A stretch of DNA of 64,000 nucleotides from Tahibacter sp042701255 (GCF_042701255.1 NZ_CP170554.1:1984001-2048000), one strand, 5' to 3'; shown: positions 47,967-58,455, counted from the stretch's first letter. Program-made: numbers and translations. Notes: generated from the letters alone by a model not told the origin.

Positions 47967-50486
47967 TCAGGTGACGGGCTGCGGCGCGGGTTTGCCGGAA
48001 AGCTGGCGCAGGGTGCCGACGATCGTGGACCAGGCGCGGTCGATCAGCGATTCGCGCTGCTCGACGACGATGTGCGCCTGGCCGCGCACGATGTCGCGCG
48101 CGAGCTGCTGCAGGCTGCGTTCGTCGGTGCGCGCGCCGCGCTGGTTCACGAACAGGCAGCGGCCGGTCAGGGTCGAGAACCACGACAGCTTGCGTCGTAC
48201 CGTGTCGCCCTGCTGGTTGGTCACGAACTCGAACCAGGTGCCGTAGGGCAGGGTCTTGAGGCGTTCGAGGATCTGCCGTTCCTCGGCCGTCGGTGCCGGC
48301 GGATCGGCGATCACGGCGTGGATCGGCGTCGCAGCGGCGGGGGCGGCGGTGATCGATGCCGTGGTGAACGGTGCAGCGGTGAGCGGCGTCTCTGCGGCCG
48401 TCGCTGCTGTCGCCGGCGTTACCGACGCGGATGTGTCCGTCGGGAGCGTGGCAGCCGGAGCTGCCGTCGCGACCGCCGCCGCTCTGGCCGTGCGCGCCGG
48501 ATCGGCCGGCGGCGTGTCCTCGCCGAGCCGCGTCTTGTTCTTGAGTTTGAGTGCGAGCTCGGTACGACTGGCCGTGCTGTCGTCCCTGGCCGCTTCGCCG
48601 CCGTCGACGAGCTGCAGCAGCATGCTCTGCACGTCGTCGCCGTGGAAACCGACCTGGCCGAGGCCCTGTTCGATCTCGCCGCGCAGTTCCGCATCGTCGG
48701 CCGCGGTGCCGGCGACCAGCCGGTCGACGACGTCGAGCCGGCGCCGGTAGATGTCCGAGTCCTGGCCCTGACGCAGGATCGTCAGCGCGAGCACGTCGGT
48801 CCAGGCCTGCTCGAGCAGCGAGCGTACGAGCCGCGGGACCTTGCGCTCGCGCAGCCGTTCGGTCACGGCCTGCACCGCGCCTTCGCGCGCGACGTCGAGA
48901 CGTTCGCGGCCCTTGGCTGCGTCGATGTGCCGGCGCTCGGCGACTTCGGCCTTGCGCGCCAAGGTGCCCATGTGCCGGCTCAGATCGGTCAGCAGTTCGT
49001 CGAACAGCTCCTCGCGGCCGTCGAACTCGCTGCCGACGCGGTCGACGACGAGCTGCATCTTCTCGACCAGCAGGCGGTCGGCCTCGCCGTCGCCGTCGTC
49101 TATCCAGTGCTGGCCGGTCTCGGCCACCGCATTGAGCAGCTGGCGCGCCGGATGGCTGCGCCGGGTGAAGAAATTCTTGTCGCGCAGCGCGACGCGCAGC
49201 ACCGGCACCTGCAGCTTGGTCAGCAGCGCCTGGGTCGCGCTGGTCGGGCGCATGTCCTTGGCGAGGAAATCGAACAGCATGCCGACGAGATCGAGCGTGT
49301 CGGCGTCGACGTCGCTGAGCTGCGGCGGCCGGCCGTCCGGCGTGAAATGGCGCAGCTGGTTCAGCAGATCCTGTTTCAGATGCGCGACGCTGCGCTGGAC
49401 CACGCGCCCGCCGAGCACCAGCGGCGCGGCCGGACGGTTCTGCAGACTGCCGAGCACGGCCTGCAGGTCGTCGCCACTGGCGACGTAGTCCGACAGACTG
49501 GCGCCGCCGCCGGACGTGGCGGCCGGCATCAGGTGGCGGCGGCCGGCCAGCAGCTCGCGCAAGGTGTCGAACAGCTCCGAGTCGCGCAGGTCCTCGCCGT
49601 CGCCGGCGAAGCTCTCGGACGCAGCGGCCGACAGCGGGGCTGCCGTGCGCGGCGTCGCCGCCGGTGATGCCGCGGTCGCCGCCGTCGCGGAAGCGGCGGT
49701 GTCGGCATCGGTGGCCGGCTGTGCTTTGTCGGTGCCGTTCGCGGCGTGGCCGGCGGCCGGCGTCGGCACGCTGTAGCGCTGCGCGGTCTGCAGGTGTCGC
49801 AGGATGCGTTTTTCGGCGAGATAGTCGTTGACGGCGCTGAACAGCACGCCGGCCTCGCTCATGCCGAGGCGATCGAACAGGCGGTACAGCAGCAGGCGAT
49901 GCTCGAGCGGGATGCCGAGGCAGGCCGCCGCATAGCGCAGCGCGGCGCCGAGGCGCTGCGGGCCCAGCGGCAGGCTTTCGGCGTCCAGCGCCGGCGCGCC
50001 GGCCAGCACGCCGAAGCGGTGGCCCAGCGCGTACAGCGCCTGGCTGTGGCGGATCTCGGCTTTGGCCGTCATTTCCTGCAGCGCAATGGTTTCTTCGAGG
50101 TCGCGCGTCTCGACCAGGGCCAGTTCCTGGAAGCGCTTCGGTGCGGCCGCGGCGGCCGGTCGCGCGTCGAACTCGGTCAGCGCGGACTCGACGAACAGCA
50201 TGAAGCGCGGCGCCACGTCGGCGCGGCCGCGTTTGATCTCGCGCAGCGATTCGAACACGGCCTGCTGTTCGTTGCCGCTGCGGGCTTTCTCGGCCAGCTT
50301 GAACAGCTGCTGTTCGTGCTCGTTGAGGCTCAGCGAAAGCCAGCGCTCGAACAGGCCGCCGGACAGCGCCAGCACGCCTTCGAGCAGACTGCGCACGCGC
50401 GCGGGCAGCACGGCCCGCGACTGAAGGCTGACCAGGCGGACGTCGCCGTCCGGCCGTGGCGCCACTGCCGCATCGATGGATTGCAT
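47967..50486 (-). CDS. DUF1631 family protein
   Basis: An 839-residue cytoplasmic protein matching DUF1631 (thymidine phosphorylase-like only in old annotations). RSLLEGVLALSGGLFERWLS starts the domain; HSQALYALGHRFGVLAGAPA and EHRLLLYRLFDRLGMSEAGV lie mid-chain; and RKVPRLVRSLLEQAWTDVLA, GTWFEFVTNQQGDTVRRKLSW (in part) and FVNQRGARTDERSLQQLARD lie near the end. An Ala/Thr/Pro-rich linker splits it at about 255-300, and another at about 690-745. The C-terminal 90 residues look PilZ-like. It probably binds c-di-GMP and works with the PilZ protein downstream. The mechanism is unknown. Confidence 0.85.
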   Translation of the reverse strand: MQSIDAAVAPRPDGDVRLVSLQSRAVLPARVRSLLEGVLALSGGLFERWLSLSLNEHEQQLFKLAEKARSGNEQQAVFESLREIKRGRADVAPRFMLFVESALTEFDARPAAAAAPKRFQELALVETRDLEETIALQEMTAKAEIRHSQALYALGHRFGVLAGAPALDAESLPLGPQRLGAALRYAAACLGIPLEHRLLLYRLFDRLGMSEAGVLFSAVNDYLAEKRILRHLQTAQRYSVPTPAAGHAANGTDKAQPATDADTAASATAATAASPAATPRTAAPLSAAASESFAGDGEDLRDSELFDTLRELLAGRRHLMPAATSGGGASLSDYVASGDDLQAVLGSLQNRPAAPLVLGGRVVQRSVAHLKQDLLNQLRHFTPDGRPPQLSDVDADTLDLVGMLFDFLAKDMRPTSATQALLTKLQVPVLRVALRDKNFFTRRSHPARQLLNAVAETGQHWIDDGDGEADRLLVEKMQLVVDRVGSEFDGREELFDELLTDLSRHMGTLARKAEVAERRHIDAAKGRERLDVAREGAVQAVTERLRERKVPRLVRSLLEQAWTDVLALTILRQGQDSDIYRRRLDVVDRLVAGTAADDAELRGEIEQGLGQVGFHGDDVQSMLLQLVDGGEAARDDSTASRTELALKLKNKTRLGEDTPPADPARTARAAAVATAAPAATLPTDTSASVTPATAATAAETPLTAAPFTTASITAAPAAATPIHAVIADPPAPTAEERQILERLKTLPYGTWFEFVTNQQGDTVRRKLSWFSTLTGRCLFVNQRGARTDERSLQQLARDIVRGQAHIVVEQRESLIDRAWSTIVGTLRQLSGKPAPQPVT

Positions 50487-50584
50487 AACCGGCCCCTGAT
50501 TTTCCGGTGACGGGATTGTATGCCCGCCCGTTCAGGCCCAGCCAGTAGCGGAAGCGCCCGATTCCGCGCGTGTGAACTTTGTTT

Positions 50585-50779
50585 TCAGTCCTGGTCGCGG
50601 CGTGTGCTCAGGCCGTCCAGCGCGCCGTCGGCGTCGACCCGGATGCTGACCGTGATCGGGCGGCAGCAGACCGCGCAGTCCTCGACGTAGACCTGGTCGC
50701 CGGCGGACAGATCGACGCTGCTGTCGAAGGACTCCCCGCAGTACGGGCAGTGCAGGCGGACGTATTCGAGTTCGAGCAT
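50585..50779 (-). CDS. CPXCG-motif cysteine-rich small protein
   Basis: A 64-residue protein. LHCPYCGESFDSSVDLSAGD holds a CPxCG motif, and DCAVCCRPITVSIRVDADG a second CxxC. Together they form a zinc-binding treble-clef or ribbon. It belongs to the CPXCG cysteine-rich family whose function is unknown. Start ATG at 50777-50779; GGAGGC lies upstream. It is a single small gene between DUF1631 and hemW. Confidence 0.85.
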   Translation of the reverse strand: MLELEYVRLHCPYCGESFDSSVDLSAGDQVYVEDCAVCCRPITVSIRVDADGALDGLSTRRDQD

Positions 50780-50867
50780 GCGGCCTCCGCAGGTGGCGCG
50801 CCGGTTGCGCCTCTGAGCGCACAGGTATGACCGCGCGGTCCGCGCGTCAAGCATGCCGGAGCGGGCG

Positions 50868-52025
50868 CTACGGCAGGAACAGTCCGATCACGTCGTTGAG
50901 GAAGCGTTTGCCGAGTTCGGTCGGGCGCACGTGGCCGGCGTCCAGCTGCAGCCAGCCGCGGCTGCGCGCCTGTTCCAGCGCGGCGTCGATGCGCGTTTCG
51001 TCCAGGCCGGTGCGTTCGGCGAACAGCGCGCGCGGATAGCCGTGTTCCAGGCGCAGCGCGTTGAGCATGAATTCGAACGGCAGCTGTTCGGTCGCGATCG
51101 CCTCGTCGGCGCCGATGCCGCGCGGCGTGCCGGCGTGGCTCAGATAGGCGTTCGGCGCGCGGATCTTCCAGCGCCGTCGCGCCTGTCCGCCGGCCGCATC
51201 GCTGATCTTCGCGTGCGCGCCGGCGCCGATGCCGAGGTAGTCGCCGAACTGCCAGTAGTTGAGGTTGTGCGCGCTGCGCCGGCCCGGCCGCGCATAGGCC
51301 GAGGTTTCGTAGTGCTCGAAACCGGCCGCGGCCAGGCGCTGCTGACAGGCTTCCTGCATGTCCCAGGCGAGATCGTCGTCGGGCAGCGGCGGCGGCGTGC
51401 GCGCGAACGCCGTGTTCGGCTCGAGGGTGAGCTGGTAGTGCGAGAGGTGCGCCGGCTGCAGGGCCAGCGCCGCGTCGACGTCGGCCAGCGCCTGGGCCAG
51501 GGTCTGCTGCGGCAGCGCGTACATGAGATCGAGATTGAAATTGTCGTAGCCGGCCGCGCGCGCCAGCTCGACCGCTGCGCGCACTTCGGCGGCGCTGTGG
51601 ATACGGCCCAGGCGCACGAGCTTGTCGTCGTCGAAGCTCTGCACGCCGAAGCTCAGGCGGTTGACGCCGGCGCGACGGTAGTCCTCGAAACGGCCGTGTT
51701 CCACGGTGCCGGGGTTGGTTTCGAGCGTGACCTCGGCCGTTTCAGGCAGATCCAGGCGCGTGCGCACGCCGTCGAGGATCGCGCCGATCGCCGCCGGGGA
51801 AAACAGGCTCGGCGTGCCGCCGCCGAAGAACAGGCTGACCAGCGGCCGGTCGGCCAGCACCGTCGCGTAGTCGGCCAGATCCTGGTCGAGGTCGGCCATC
51901 AGGGCGGCGACGTAGTCGGTTTCGGGCAGCCCTTGCGGCGCCGTGTGCGAATTGAAATCGCAGTACGGGCATTTGCGCACGCACCAGGGGATGTGCACGT
52001 ACAGCGCGAGCGGCGGCGCGATCAC
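50868..52025 (-). CDS. hemW: Haem chaperone / radical SAM protein HemW
   Basis: A 385-residue radical SAM enzyme of the HemW family (formerly annotated as oxygen-independent coproporphyrinogen oxidase) that delivers haem to targets such as respiratory enzymes. The cluster motif is WCVRKCPYCDF (Cys-15, Cys-19, Cys-22), which is Cx3Cx2C without the extra Cys of HemN. FFGGGTPSLFSPAAI, ETNPGTVEHGRFEDYRRAGV and RLSFGVQSFDDDKLVRLGRI are family blocks. A HemN_C domain follows. Its start overlaps the rdgB stop by four bases. Confidence 0.95.
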   Translation of the reverse strand: MIAPPLALYVHIPWCVRKCPYCDFNSHTAPQGLPETDYVAALMADLDQDLADYATVLADRPLVSLFFGGGTPSLFSPAAIGAILDGVRTRLDLPETAEVTLETNPGTVEHGRFEDYRRAGVNRLSFGVQSFDDDKLVRLGRIHSAAEVRAAVELARAAGYDNFNLDLMYALPQQTLAQALADVDAALALQPAHLSHYQLTLEPNTAFARTPPPLPDDDLAWDMQEACQQRLAAAGFEHYETSAYARPGRRSAHNLNYWQFGDYLGIGAGAHAKISDAAGGQARRRWKIRAPNAYLSHAGTPRGIGADEAIATEQLPFEFMLNALRLEHGYPRALFAERTGLDETRIDAALEQARSRGWLQLDAGHVRPTELGKRFLNDVIGLFLP

Positions 52026-52639
52026 GGCACGACGGCGTGGTGGAGGCGCTCGTCGCGCAGGCGCTGCAGCAGCGCCTGCAGGGCCAGGCCGCGGTGGCTC
52101 AGACGGTTCTTGCTCGCCTCGTCGAGCTCGGCCGCCGACACGGTCTGACCCTCGGGCAGGAACAGCGGGTCGTAACCGAAGCCGCCGGCGCCGCGCGGCG
52201 CGTGCAGCACCCGGCCGTACCAGCGGCCTTCGGCGATCAGTGGCGACGGGTCCTCGGCATGACGCAGCAGCACGAGGCAGCAGTAGAAATAGGCGTCGCG
52301 CCGGTCGTCGGTCACTTCGGCGAGCTCGGCCAGCAGGCGCGCGTTGTTCGCCGCGTCGTCGCCGTGGCGGCCCGCATAGCGTGCCGAATACAGGCCCGGC
52401 GCGCCGCTGAGCGCATCGACGCAGAGTCCCGAATCGTCGGCCAGCGCGGCCAGGCCCGTGGCCCGCGCCGCGTGGCGCGCCTTGATCAGCGCGTTCTCGA
52501 CGAAGGTCAGGCCGGTTTCTTCCGCGTCGGTGACGCCGAAACGGGCCTGCGGCAGCACGTCGAGATCGAGTGCGGCCAGCATCGCGCCGAACTCGACGAG
52601 CTTGCCGCGGTTGCCGCTGGCGAGTACCACGCTGCGCAT
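52022..52639 (-). CDS. rdgB: XTP/dITP pyrophosphatase RdgB
   Basis: A 205-residue Ham1-type pyrophosphatase that removes XTP, dITP and ITP to keep wrong purines out of nucleic acids. VVLASGNRGKLVEFGAMLAA (SxNxxK) starts the active site. ETGLTFVENALIKARHAARA, LADDSGLCVDALSGAPGLYS and GAGGFGYDPLFLPEGQTVSA (substrate loop) follow, with KNRLSHRGLAL near the end. Length is normal. It is in the common gamma-proteobacterial order rph-rdgB-hemW. Spacing to rph is 11 bases, so one transcript is likely. Confidence 0.96.
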   Translation of the reverse strand: MRSVVLASGNRGKLVEFGAMLAALDLDVLPQARFGVTDAEETGLTFVENALIKARHAARATGLAALADDSGLCVDALSGAPGLYSARYAGRHGDDAANNARLLAELAEVTDDRRDAYFYCCLVLLRHAEDPSPLIAEGRWYGRVLHAPRGAGGFGYDPLFLPEGQTVSAAELDEASKNRLSHRGLALQALLQRLRDERLHHAVVP

Positions 52640-52650
52640 GCGGTCGGCCG

Positions 52651-53379
52651 TCAGTCCGCCAGCGCCGCGCGCTGCGCGGCGATCAGTTCGGCTACGCCCC
52701 TGCCGGCCAGGGCCAACATGGTCTGCAACTCTTCGGCGCGGAACGCATGGCCTTCGGCCGTGCCCTGCAGCTCGATGAAGCCGCCGCCGTCGTTCATGAC
52801 GACGTTCATGTCGGTGTCGCAGTTGGCGTCCTCGGCGTAGTCGAGGTCGAGCACCGGCACGCCCTTGACGATGCCGACCGAGACCGCGGCGATCGCGCCG
52901 AAGATCGGATCCTTCTTGATCAGCTTGCGCGCCTGCAGCGAGCGGATCGCATCGACGAGCGCGACGTAGGCGCCGGTGATCGCGGCGCAGCGCGTACCGC
53001 CGTCGGCCTGCAGCACGTCGCAGTCCAGGGTGATCGTGCGCTCGCCGAGCGCGGCGCGGTCGACGCAGGCGCGCAGGCTGCGGCCGATCAGACGCTGGAT
53101 TTCCATGGTGCGGCCGCCCTGGCCGCCGCGGGCGGCTTCGCGCTGGGTGCGCTCCTTGGTCGCGCGCGGCAGCATGCCGTATTCGGCTGTGACCCAGCCC
53201 TCACCCTTGCCGCGCAGGAACGGCGGCACTTTTTCCTCGACGCTGGCCGTGCAGAGCACGCGCGTGTCGCCGCAGGCGATCAGCACGGAACCTTCGGCAT
53301 GGCAGGTGAAACGGCGTTGCAGGGACAGCGGGCGCAGCTGGTCGGGCGCGCGGCCCGAGGGGCGCTGGAAGGAGCTCAT
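52651..53379 (-). CDS. rph: Ribonuclease PH
   Basis: A 242-residue phosphate-dependent 3'-5' exonuclease that trims tRNA and other RNA 3' ends, acting as a hexamer. RPLSLQRRFTCHAEGSVLIA, GWVTAEYGMLPRATKERTQRE, RLIGRSLRACVDRAALGERT and DCDVLQADGGTRCAAITGAY are the phosphate and RNA-binding blocks. Start ATG at 53377-53379 gives the family N-terminus. It is divergent from yicC across 209 bases, a conserved arrangement, and leads the rph-rdgB-hemW operon. Confidence 0.97.
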   Translation of the reverse strand: MSSFQRPSGRAPDQLRPLSLQRRFTCHAEGSVLIACGDTRVLCTASVEEKVPPFLRGKGEGWVTAEYGMLPRATKERTQREAARGGQGGRTMEIQRLIGRSLRACVDRAALGERTITLDCDVLQADGGTRCAAITGAYVALVDAIRSLQARKLIKKDPIFGAIAAVSVGIVKGVPVLDLDYAEDANCDTDMNVVMNDGGGFIELQGTAEGHAFRAEELQTMLALAGRGVAELIAAQRAALAD

Positions 53380-53588
53380 TGGAAATCTCTGAACGGTCGG
53401 AATGCGGTTTCGGATGATGGCCCCGGAACCGGGGCCGAGCTCGCCGCCGAACATGGGCCAGGATCTGGAGCACGGGGCAGGCAAGGAGCTCTGCCGCGGA
53501 CACCGGCCCGGGCCCTGGATCGGCCGAAGCTTGGGGAAAGCGGGCGGCGAGTTTACCATTGCCGCCCTTTTTCCCGACCGGGACCGCC

Positions 53589-54452
53589 ATGATCCGCAGC
53601 ATGACCGCGTATGCCAGTGCCGAAAACGCGACCCCGCTCGGCCTGTTGTCCTGCGAACTGCGTTCGGTCAACCACCGCTACCTCGAGCTGAGCCCGCGCC
53701 TGCCCGAAGAGCTGCGTGCGCTGGAATCGCAGATGCGCGAACGCGTCGCGGCCCGGCTCACGCGCGGCAAGGTCGATCTGGGCATGCGCCTGCGCAGCAA
53801 CGGCGCAGCGACGACCGGGCTGCAGCTCAACGACGTGCTGCTGGGCCAGCTGGCCCAGGCGGCCGCACAGCTGGCGCCGCGGTTTCCGGGTCTGACCACC
53901 GATTTCGTCGGCCTGCTCGGCGTCGACGGCGTAATGGTCAAGCCCGAAGTCGACCAGAGCGAACTGCACGCCGCCGCGCTGGTCCTGCTCGATCAGGCTC
54001 TCGAAGACATGGTCGCCACGCGCCTGCGCGAAGGCGAGCGCCTGGCCGGCTTCATCACCGAGCGCCTCGACGGCATCGCCGCGATCGTCGTCCAGGTCCG
54101 CGGCTGGCTGCCGGAGATCCGCGCGGCTCTGCGCCAGAAACTCGAGACCAAGCTCGCCGACTTCCGCCAGGGCACCGACGCGACGCGTCTGGAACAGGAG
54201 CTCGTACTGCAGCTGTCGCGCATCGACGTCGACGAAGAACTCGACCGTCTCAGCGCGCACCTGTCCGAAGCGCGCCGCATCCTCAAGCTCAGCGACGCGA
54301 ACGGCCGCCGCCTCGATTTCCTGATGCAGGAATTCAACCGCGAGGCGAACACCCTGGGCTCCAAGTCCGTCGACCAGCGCACCACGCAGGCCGCCGTCGA
54401 GCTCAAGGTGCTGATCGAGCAGATGCGCGAGCAGGTGCAGAACATCGAGTAG
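53589..54452 (+). CDS. yicC: YicC-family endoribonuclease-like protein
   Basis: A 287-residue YicC/YloC protein. It begins MIRSMTAYASAEN, the family hallmark (M-x-SMTxYG, here AYA). LSCELRSVNHRYLELSPRLP lies early in the N-terminal domain. QELVLQLSRIDVDEEL-like EQELVLQLSRIDVDEELDRL and LDFLMQEFNREANTLGSKS are the C-terminal DUF1732 blocks. Some homologues are endoribonucleases affecting small-RNA turnover. Start ATG follows GGACCGCC with a weak ribosome-binding site. Divergent from rph. Confidence 0.95.
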   Translation: MIRSMTAYASAENATPLGLLSCELRSVNHRYLELSPRLPEELRALESQMRERVAARLTRGKVDLGMRLRSNGAATTGLQLNDVLLGQLAQAAAQLAPRFPGLTTDFVGLLGVDGVMVKPEVDQSELHAAALVLLDQALEDMVATRLREGERLAGFITERLDGIAAIVVQVRGWLPEIRAALRQKLETKLADFRQGTDATRLEQELVLQLSRIDVDEELDRLSAHLSEARRILKLSDANGRRLDFLMQEFNREANTLGSKSVDQRTTQAAVELKVLIEQMREQVQNIE

Positions 54453-54516
54453 GGTTTCACGGGGGCATGCCATCCCCAAGAGACCTCAGGCGTGTTTTTT
54501 CGATGAAAAGCCGCCC

Positions 54517-55170
54517 TCAGCCCGATGCAAACGGGTCGATGTAACCGCGGCGCGCCGCCAGTGTCACTGCATGCGTTCGGTCGTGGACTCCCAGTTTGCT
54601 GAAAATCGTCTTCAGCTGCGCCTTGATCGTTTCGATCGATACATTCAGGTTTTCGGCGATTTGCTTGTTCGCGCGGCCATGCGCAACGAGCCGAAGAACT
54701 GCAATTTCCCTCTGGGTCAACGGCTCTTCGAGCGCGTGCGTCGCAAGCTCGTGCGCAATGTCGGCGGAAACAGCGCGGCGGCCGGAATGCACCGAACGAA
54801 TGGCTTCGACCAGTTCGGACCGGATGCCGTTTTTGAGCAGGTAGCCTGCAGCGCCCGCCCGCAAAGCCCGAACGGCGTTCGCGTCGCCGGGGTAAGTCGT
54901 CAGCACAAGAATCCTGGCATCGGCAGCGATCCGGCGGATTTGCGCAATGGCTTCCACGCCGCCGACACCCGGCATCTGCACGTCCATCAGCGTCACGTCG
55001 GGGGACAGTTGCCGAAACATCGTGATGGCCTCGGCCCCGTTGGAGGCTTCTCCAATCACCTTCATGTCCGACTGCCGGTTGAGAAGAACGCTTATGCCGT
55101 CGCGCATCATCACATGGTCGTCGACGACAAGGACGCGAATGAGCGGTGGATCCACGGCTTCAGGCGACAT
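54517..55170 (-). CDS. NarL/FixJ-type response regulator
   Basis: A 217-residue response regulator. The receiver has VVDDHVMMRDGI and the phosphorylation Asp in VTLMDVQMPGVGG, with Lys in YLLKNGIRSELV. The LuxR-type output domain is LTQREIAVLRLVAHGRANKQ followed by NLNVSIETIKAQLKTIFSKL. It starts two bases after the stop of the sensor kinase (55173) and is its obvious partner. The upstream kinase is disrupted by a frameshift, so signalling to this regulator may be lost or come from another source. Confidence 0.93.
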   Translation of the reverse strand: MSPEAVDPPLIRVLVVDDHVMMRDGISVLLNRQSDMKVIGEASNGAEAITMFRQLSPDVTLMDVQMPGVGGVEAIAQIRRIAADARILVLTTYPGDANAVRALRAGAAGYLLKNGIRSELVEAIRSVHSGRRAVSADIAHELATHALEEPLTQREIAVLRLVAHGRANKQIAENLNVSIETIKAQLKTIFSKLGVHDRTHAVTLAARRGYIDPFASG

Positions 55171-55172
55171 CG

Positions 55173-58100
55173 TCAGCTCCTCAACCTTCCGAAGCGCCCG
55201 AAGAAGCGCCGCTTTTCGCGTTTGTAGGCGACGGACCCCGGCACTGCCAGCACGACCTCCGTTCCCCCTTCGGTACGAGCGCGTACGACCAGGCTGCCAC
55301 GAAGCTTCCGCGCACGCTCGGACATGCCAACGAGTCCGAAATGTCCTTCCTTGCTGCCATTGGCGGCAACAGGCATCTCGATGCCTACCCCGTCATCCGC
55401 CAGTCGCAACTCGAAATTCGAACCAAACCGGATTTCAACGCTGACCCGAGTCGCTGCTGCATGTCGTCGAATATTGTACAGCGCCTCACCAGCGATGCTG
55501 GTCACCTCCTCGAGCGCGAGGGGATCCAGCCGGTGCGGCGACCCGCTGGTCACGACGGCAACGTCGATGGCGGGATCGAATTCCGTTCGTGCGATCAGGT
55601 CACAGATGACCTGTTCGAAGTTGCCATCCTGTTGTGTCCGCAATTCCCGTACCCGGTCACGCCCTTCCGCGATCACCTGGTCAGCCATGTCGATCGCCGC
55701 AACAAGCGACGCGCGACTTGCCATTCCAGGCGGCAGATCGTCTGCCGCCAGCTGGAAGCGAAGCGTGAGAGCCTGGATGGACTGAAGCAGCGTATCGTGC
55801 AGTTCGCGCGCGATTCGTTCGCGCTCCTCGATGCGCTCGGCCATCCTCAACCTGACGTTGTGCGCCACGGCGCGCACCCGCATCGAGGAAGCGAGCCACA
55901 ACAGGGCCAACAGCGCGACGGCACACAACAGCCTGAATGGCCAACTCTGGGCGAAGGTCGGGCGGATTTCGAAATCGAGGGTCGCGCCGGCGCGGTTCCA
56001 GACGCCATCGTTGTTTCTGGCCATCACATGAAAACGGTAGCGGCCTGGCCCCAGGTTCGAATACGACACCGTTCGCCGCGCGCCCGCTTCGATCCAATGC
56101 TCGTCGACGCTGTCCAGCTTGTACATGAAGCGCACGCGCTGCGGCACGGTGAAACTCAATCCGGCGTAGGTGATATCGAGCGTGCGCGTGCCTGGCGGCA
56201 GGATGAGGTTCGCCGGATCGCGCCAGGTTCGCCCTCCGCTGGCGAGAGCGCGAATGGTGACCGGCGGCGCGAGGGCGTTGGAAGGCAGATTCGCGGGGTC
56301 CAGAAAAGCCGCGCCCTGCCGATTGAGGAACCAGATCCGGCCGTCGCCCGCCAGCGCGCTCTGCGCACCGGCGAATCCGCCTTGCTGGACCGTGCTGGCC
56401 AAGCCTTCCAGGGAATCGAATTTCGTGTAGGGCAGCGGCGCTTGCGGATCGTCGAAGGCGCGGTCGAAATCGACAGTGGCAACTCTGTACGCGCCGGTCC
56501 GGTTGAACAGCCAGGTTTCGCCGTCCGCCGTCTGCTGCAGCGTGCGTACCCAGGTTATCCAGGGAAAGCGCCGCTCGTGCAGATTTCGCAACCGGTTGCC
56601 TCGCAGCCGCGCCAGCCCGGCGCTGCCGCTGACGAAGAGGTCTCGGGAACCCGGAAGATTGCCCGGCACGATCGCCCATGGCGTGCCGATGTCGACGGGA
56701 GCGAGCCCGATCGTTTCGAGGCGATCGTCATGCAGGACAGCAATGTCAGGCGGCGCGATCAGGGCAAGATCGCCCGCTGGTGTCGTGGTCAGATCCCACA
56801 CGTTGAGTTTGGCCAGCGCGCCTTCCGCGTCGTGCCAGCCACTGCCGTCGCGCCACATCAGCTTGCCGCTGGCCAGCCCCAACCAGAGGCGTCCAGCCGA
56901 GTCTTCGGTGCAGGCGATCTTCGCTTCGCCGCCCGGGTAACCCGGCGTAGCAGCCGCCTGTTCGCCGTGAAGCAGCAAGGTCGAATCGGGCTCGATCAGC
57001 CAGACGCCGCCGTCGCGGGCGGCGCACATCGACACTTCGTCGCTGTGCAGCGTCCGGATCGGCTTCGGACTCTTTCCGGGCAGCACATGGAACAGCATCC
57101 CCCGGGACGCGACGTAGACGCTGCCATCGCGCGCCTTCGCAATGGCTAATCCGTGCGTGGGTTCTGACGGGATCGCCGCATCCTGGATAGCGCTGGCGCG
57201 GCGGAACTGGTCGATCCCGCTCTCGGTCGCGATCCAGACATTGCCCTCGCGATCAACAAACGGCGCATAGCTGATGTCGGAGCTCAGGCCGTTGGCCGCG
57301 CCGAACCGGCTGACGCCGGTGGCCGCGGCGTCGTGCGGCGAAAATGGGTCCGCGATGTGGAAGATGCCGGCCCCCCCTGTTACGCCCCAAAGCCCGCCGT
57401 CGTGGTCGAAGGTGAACGTCGTCCGCGACGAGCCCGGTACGGGGGGGAAAGACGATGCCGGCCCCCGACGGTCCGCCATCGGGGCCGAAAAGCATGCGCG
57501 TGCCCAATGCGTCGGACGCCCACAGCGTGCCGCTGCGGTCAAGGGCGATCTTGGGCCGCCCCGACAACCGCACGTCCATTTCCCGGAACTGGTCTGCACC
57601 CGGCGCAAGCAGCGCCAGCGTGCCGCTTCCGCCATCCGCTGCGCTCAACGCGACCCATAAGCCGCCATCGCGGGCGACGATCAGATCCATGATGTAACCG
57701 GGCGGTAGCTTCAGCCGTTCGTCCACGCGTTCCCAGCGGGAACCCCGCAGCCGTTGCAGCCGTTTGTCGAGCCCCATCGAGGACGCCCAGATCGCCCCAT
57801 CCGGCGTTTGCGCGAATGCCGCCAAGCCGCGCGGCGGGTCGGGCAGATGCATATCGTGGAGCGCCCCATCGCGATAAACCGCCACGCCGCCGGTATCTCG
57901 CAAGCCCACCCACAGTTCGCCGTGCTTGTCGGCCATCAGCGCCGACGGTGACGCATGCCGCTTGCCCGATCCTTCGGGCCAATCGATCAATTCGAAGCTT
58001 GCGCCGTCGAACCGGTACAGCGCGTCACCCGCGAACCAGAGGTAGCCGTCCGCGGTCTGCGCGATCCGCAGCAGGCCATCAGGCGCGCCATCGTCGGCGG

Positions 58101-58230
58101 CAACGCGGACGTGCTTGAACGGTGCGAAGCCGGGCGGTGAAACCTGCGCTTGGCAGACCGATGCAACGAATGGCAAACCCGTCGCCAGCAGCAGGGCCAA
58201 GCGCATCGAGGCTGTGCGGAACCAGATCAT
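55173..58230 (-). pseudogene. Two-component propeller sensor histidine kinase, split by a frameshift
   Basis: A hybrid-type membrane sensor of about 1,020 codons. The N-terminus is a signal/anchor (MRLALLLATGLPFVASVCQA), followed by many beta-propeller repeats (for example GYLWFAGDALYRFDG and GELWVGLRDTGGVAVYR). Then come a Y_Y_Y domain (ITYAGLSFTVPQRVRFMYKL), one membrane helix, and a HisKA_3 dimerisation helix with RERIARELHDTLLQSIQALT. The HATPase has GEALYNIRRHAAATRV and GHFGLVGMSERARKLRG. The reading frame breaks at the G7 tract 57441-57447 (C7 on the coding strand). With six bases the two halves would join (VFPP to VPGSSRT). This is either a real +1 frameshift, a phase-variable tract, or a sequencing error. 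The start is the ATG at 58230. Confidence 0.82.
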
Positions 58231-58455
58231 TCCACTGCCCCCCAATTTCGCATCGCCGGCAATGACACCGGATCTTGTCGAGCATGCCAGTATCAAAGAT
58301 GCCCGCGGTTTGGACAATTGCCCGCCGTTTCGCCGGAAACCCGGCGTGGCCAAAGCGAACGCCGGCCGCTGGAGCTCGGGGACGGATCGGGGAAAAGACG
58401 ATGTCGGCGAAACCGGGCCTGGTCGTCTCCCTGCGCCAGTCGCGCTGCAGCTCGG

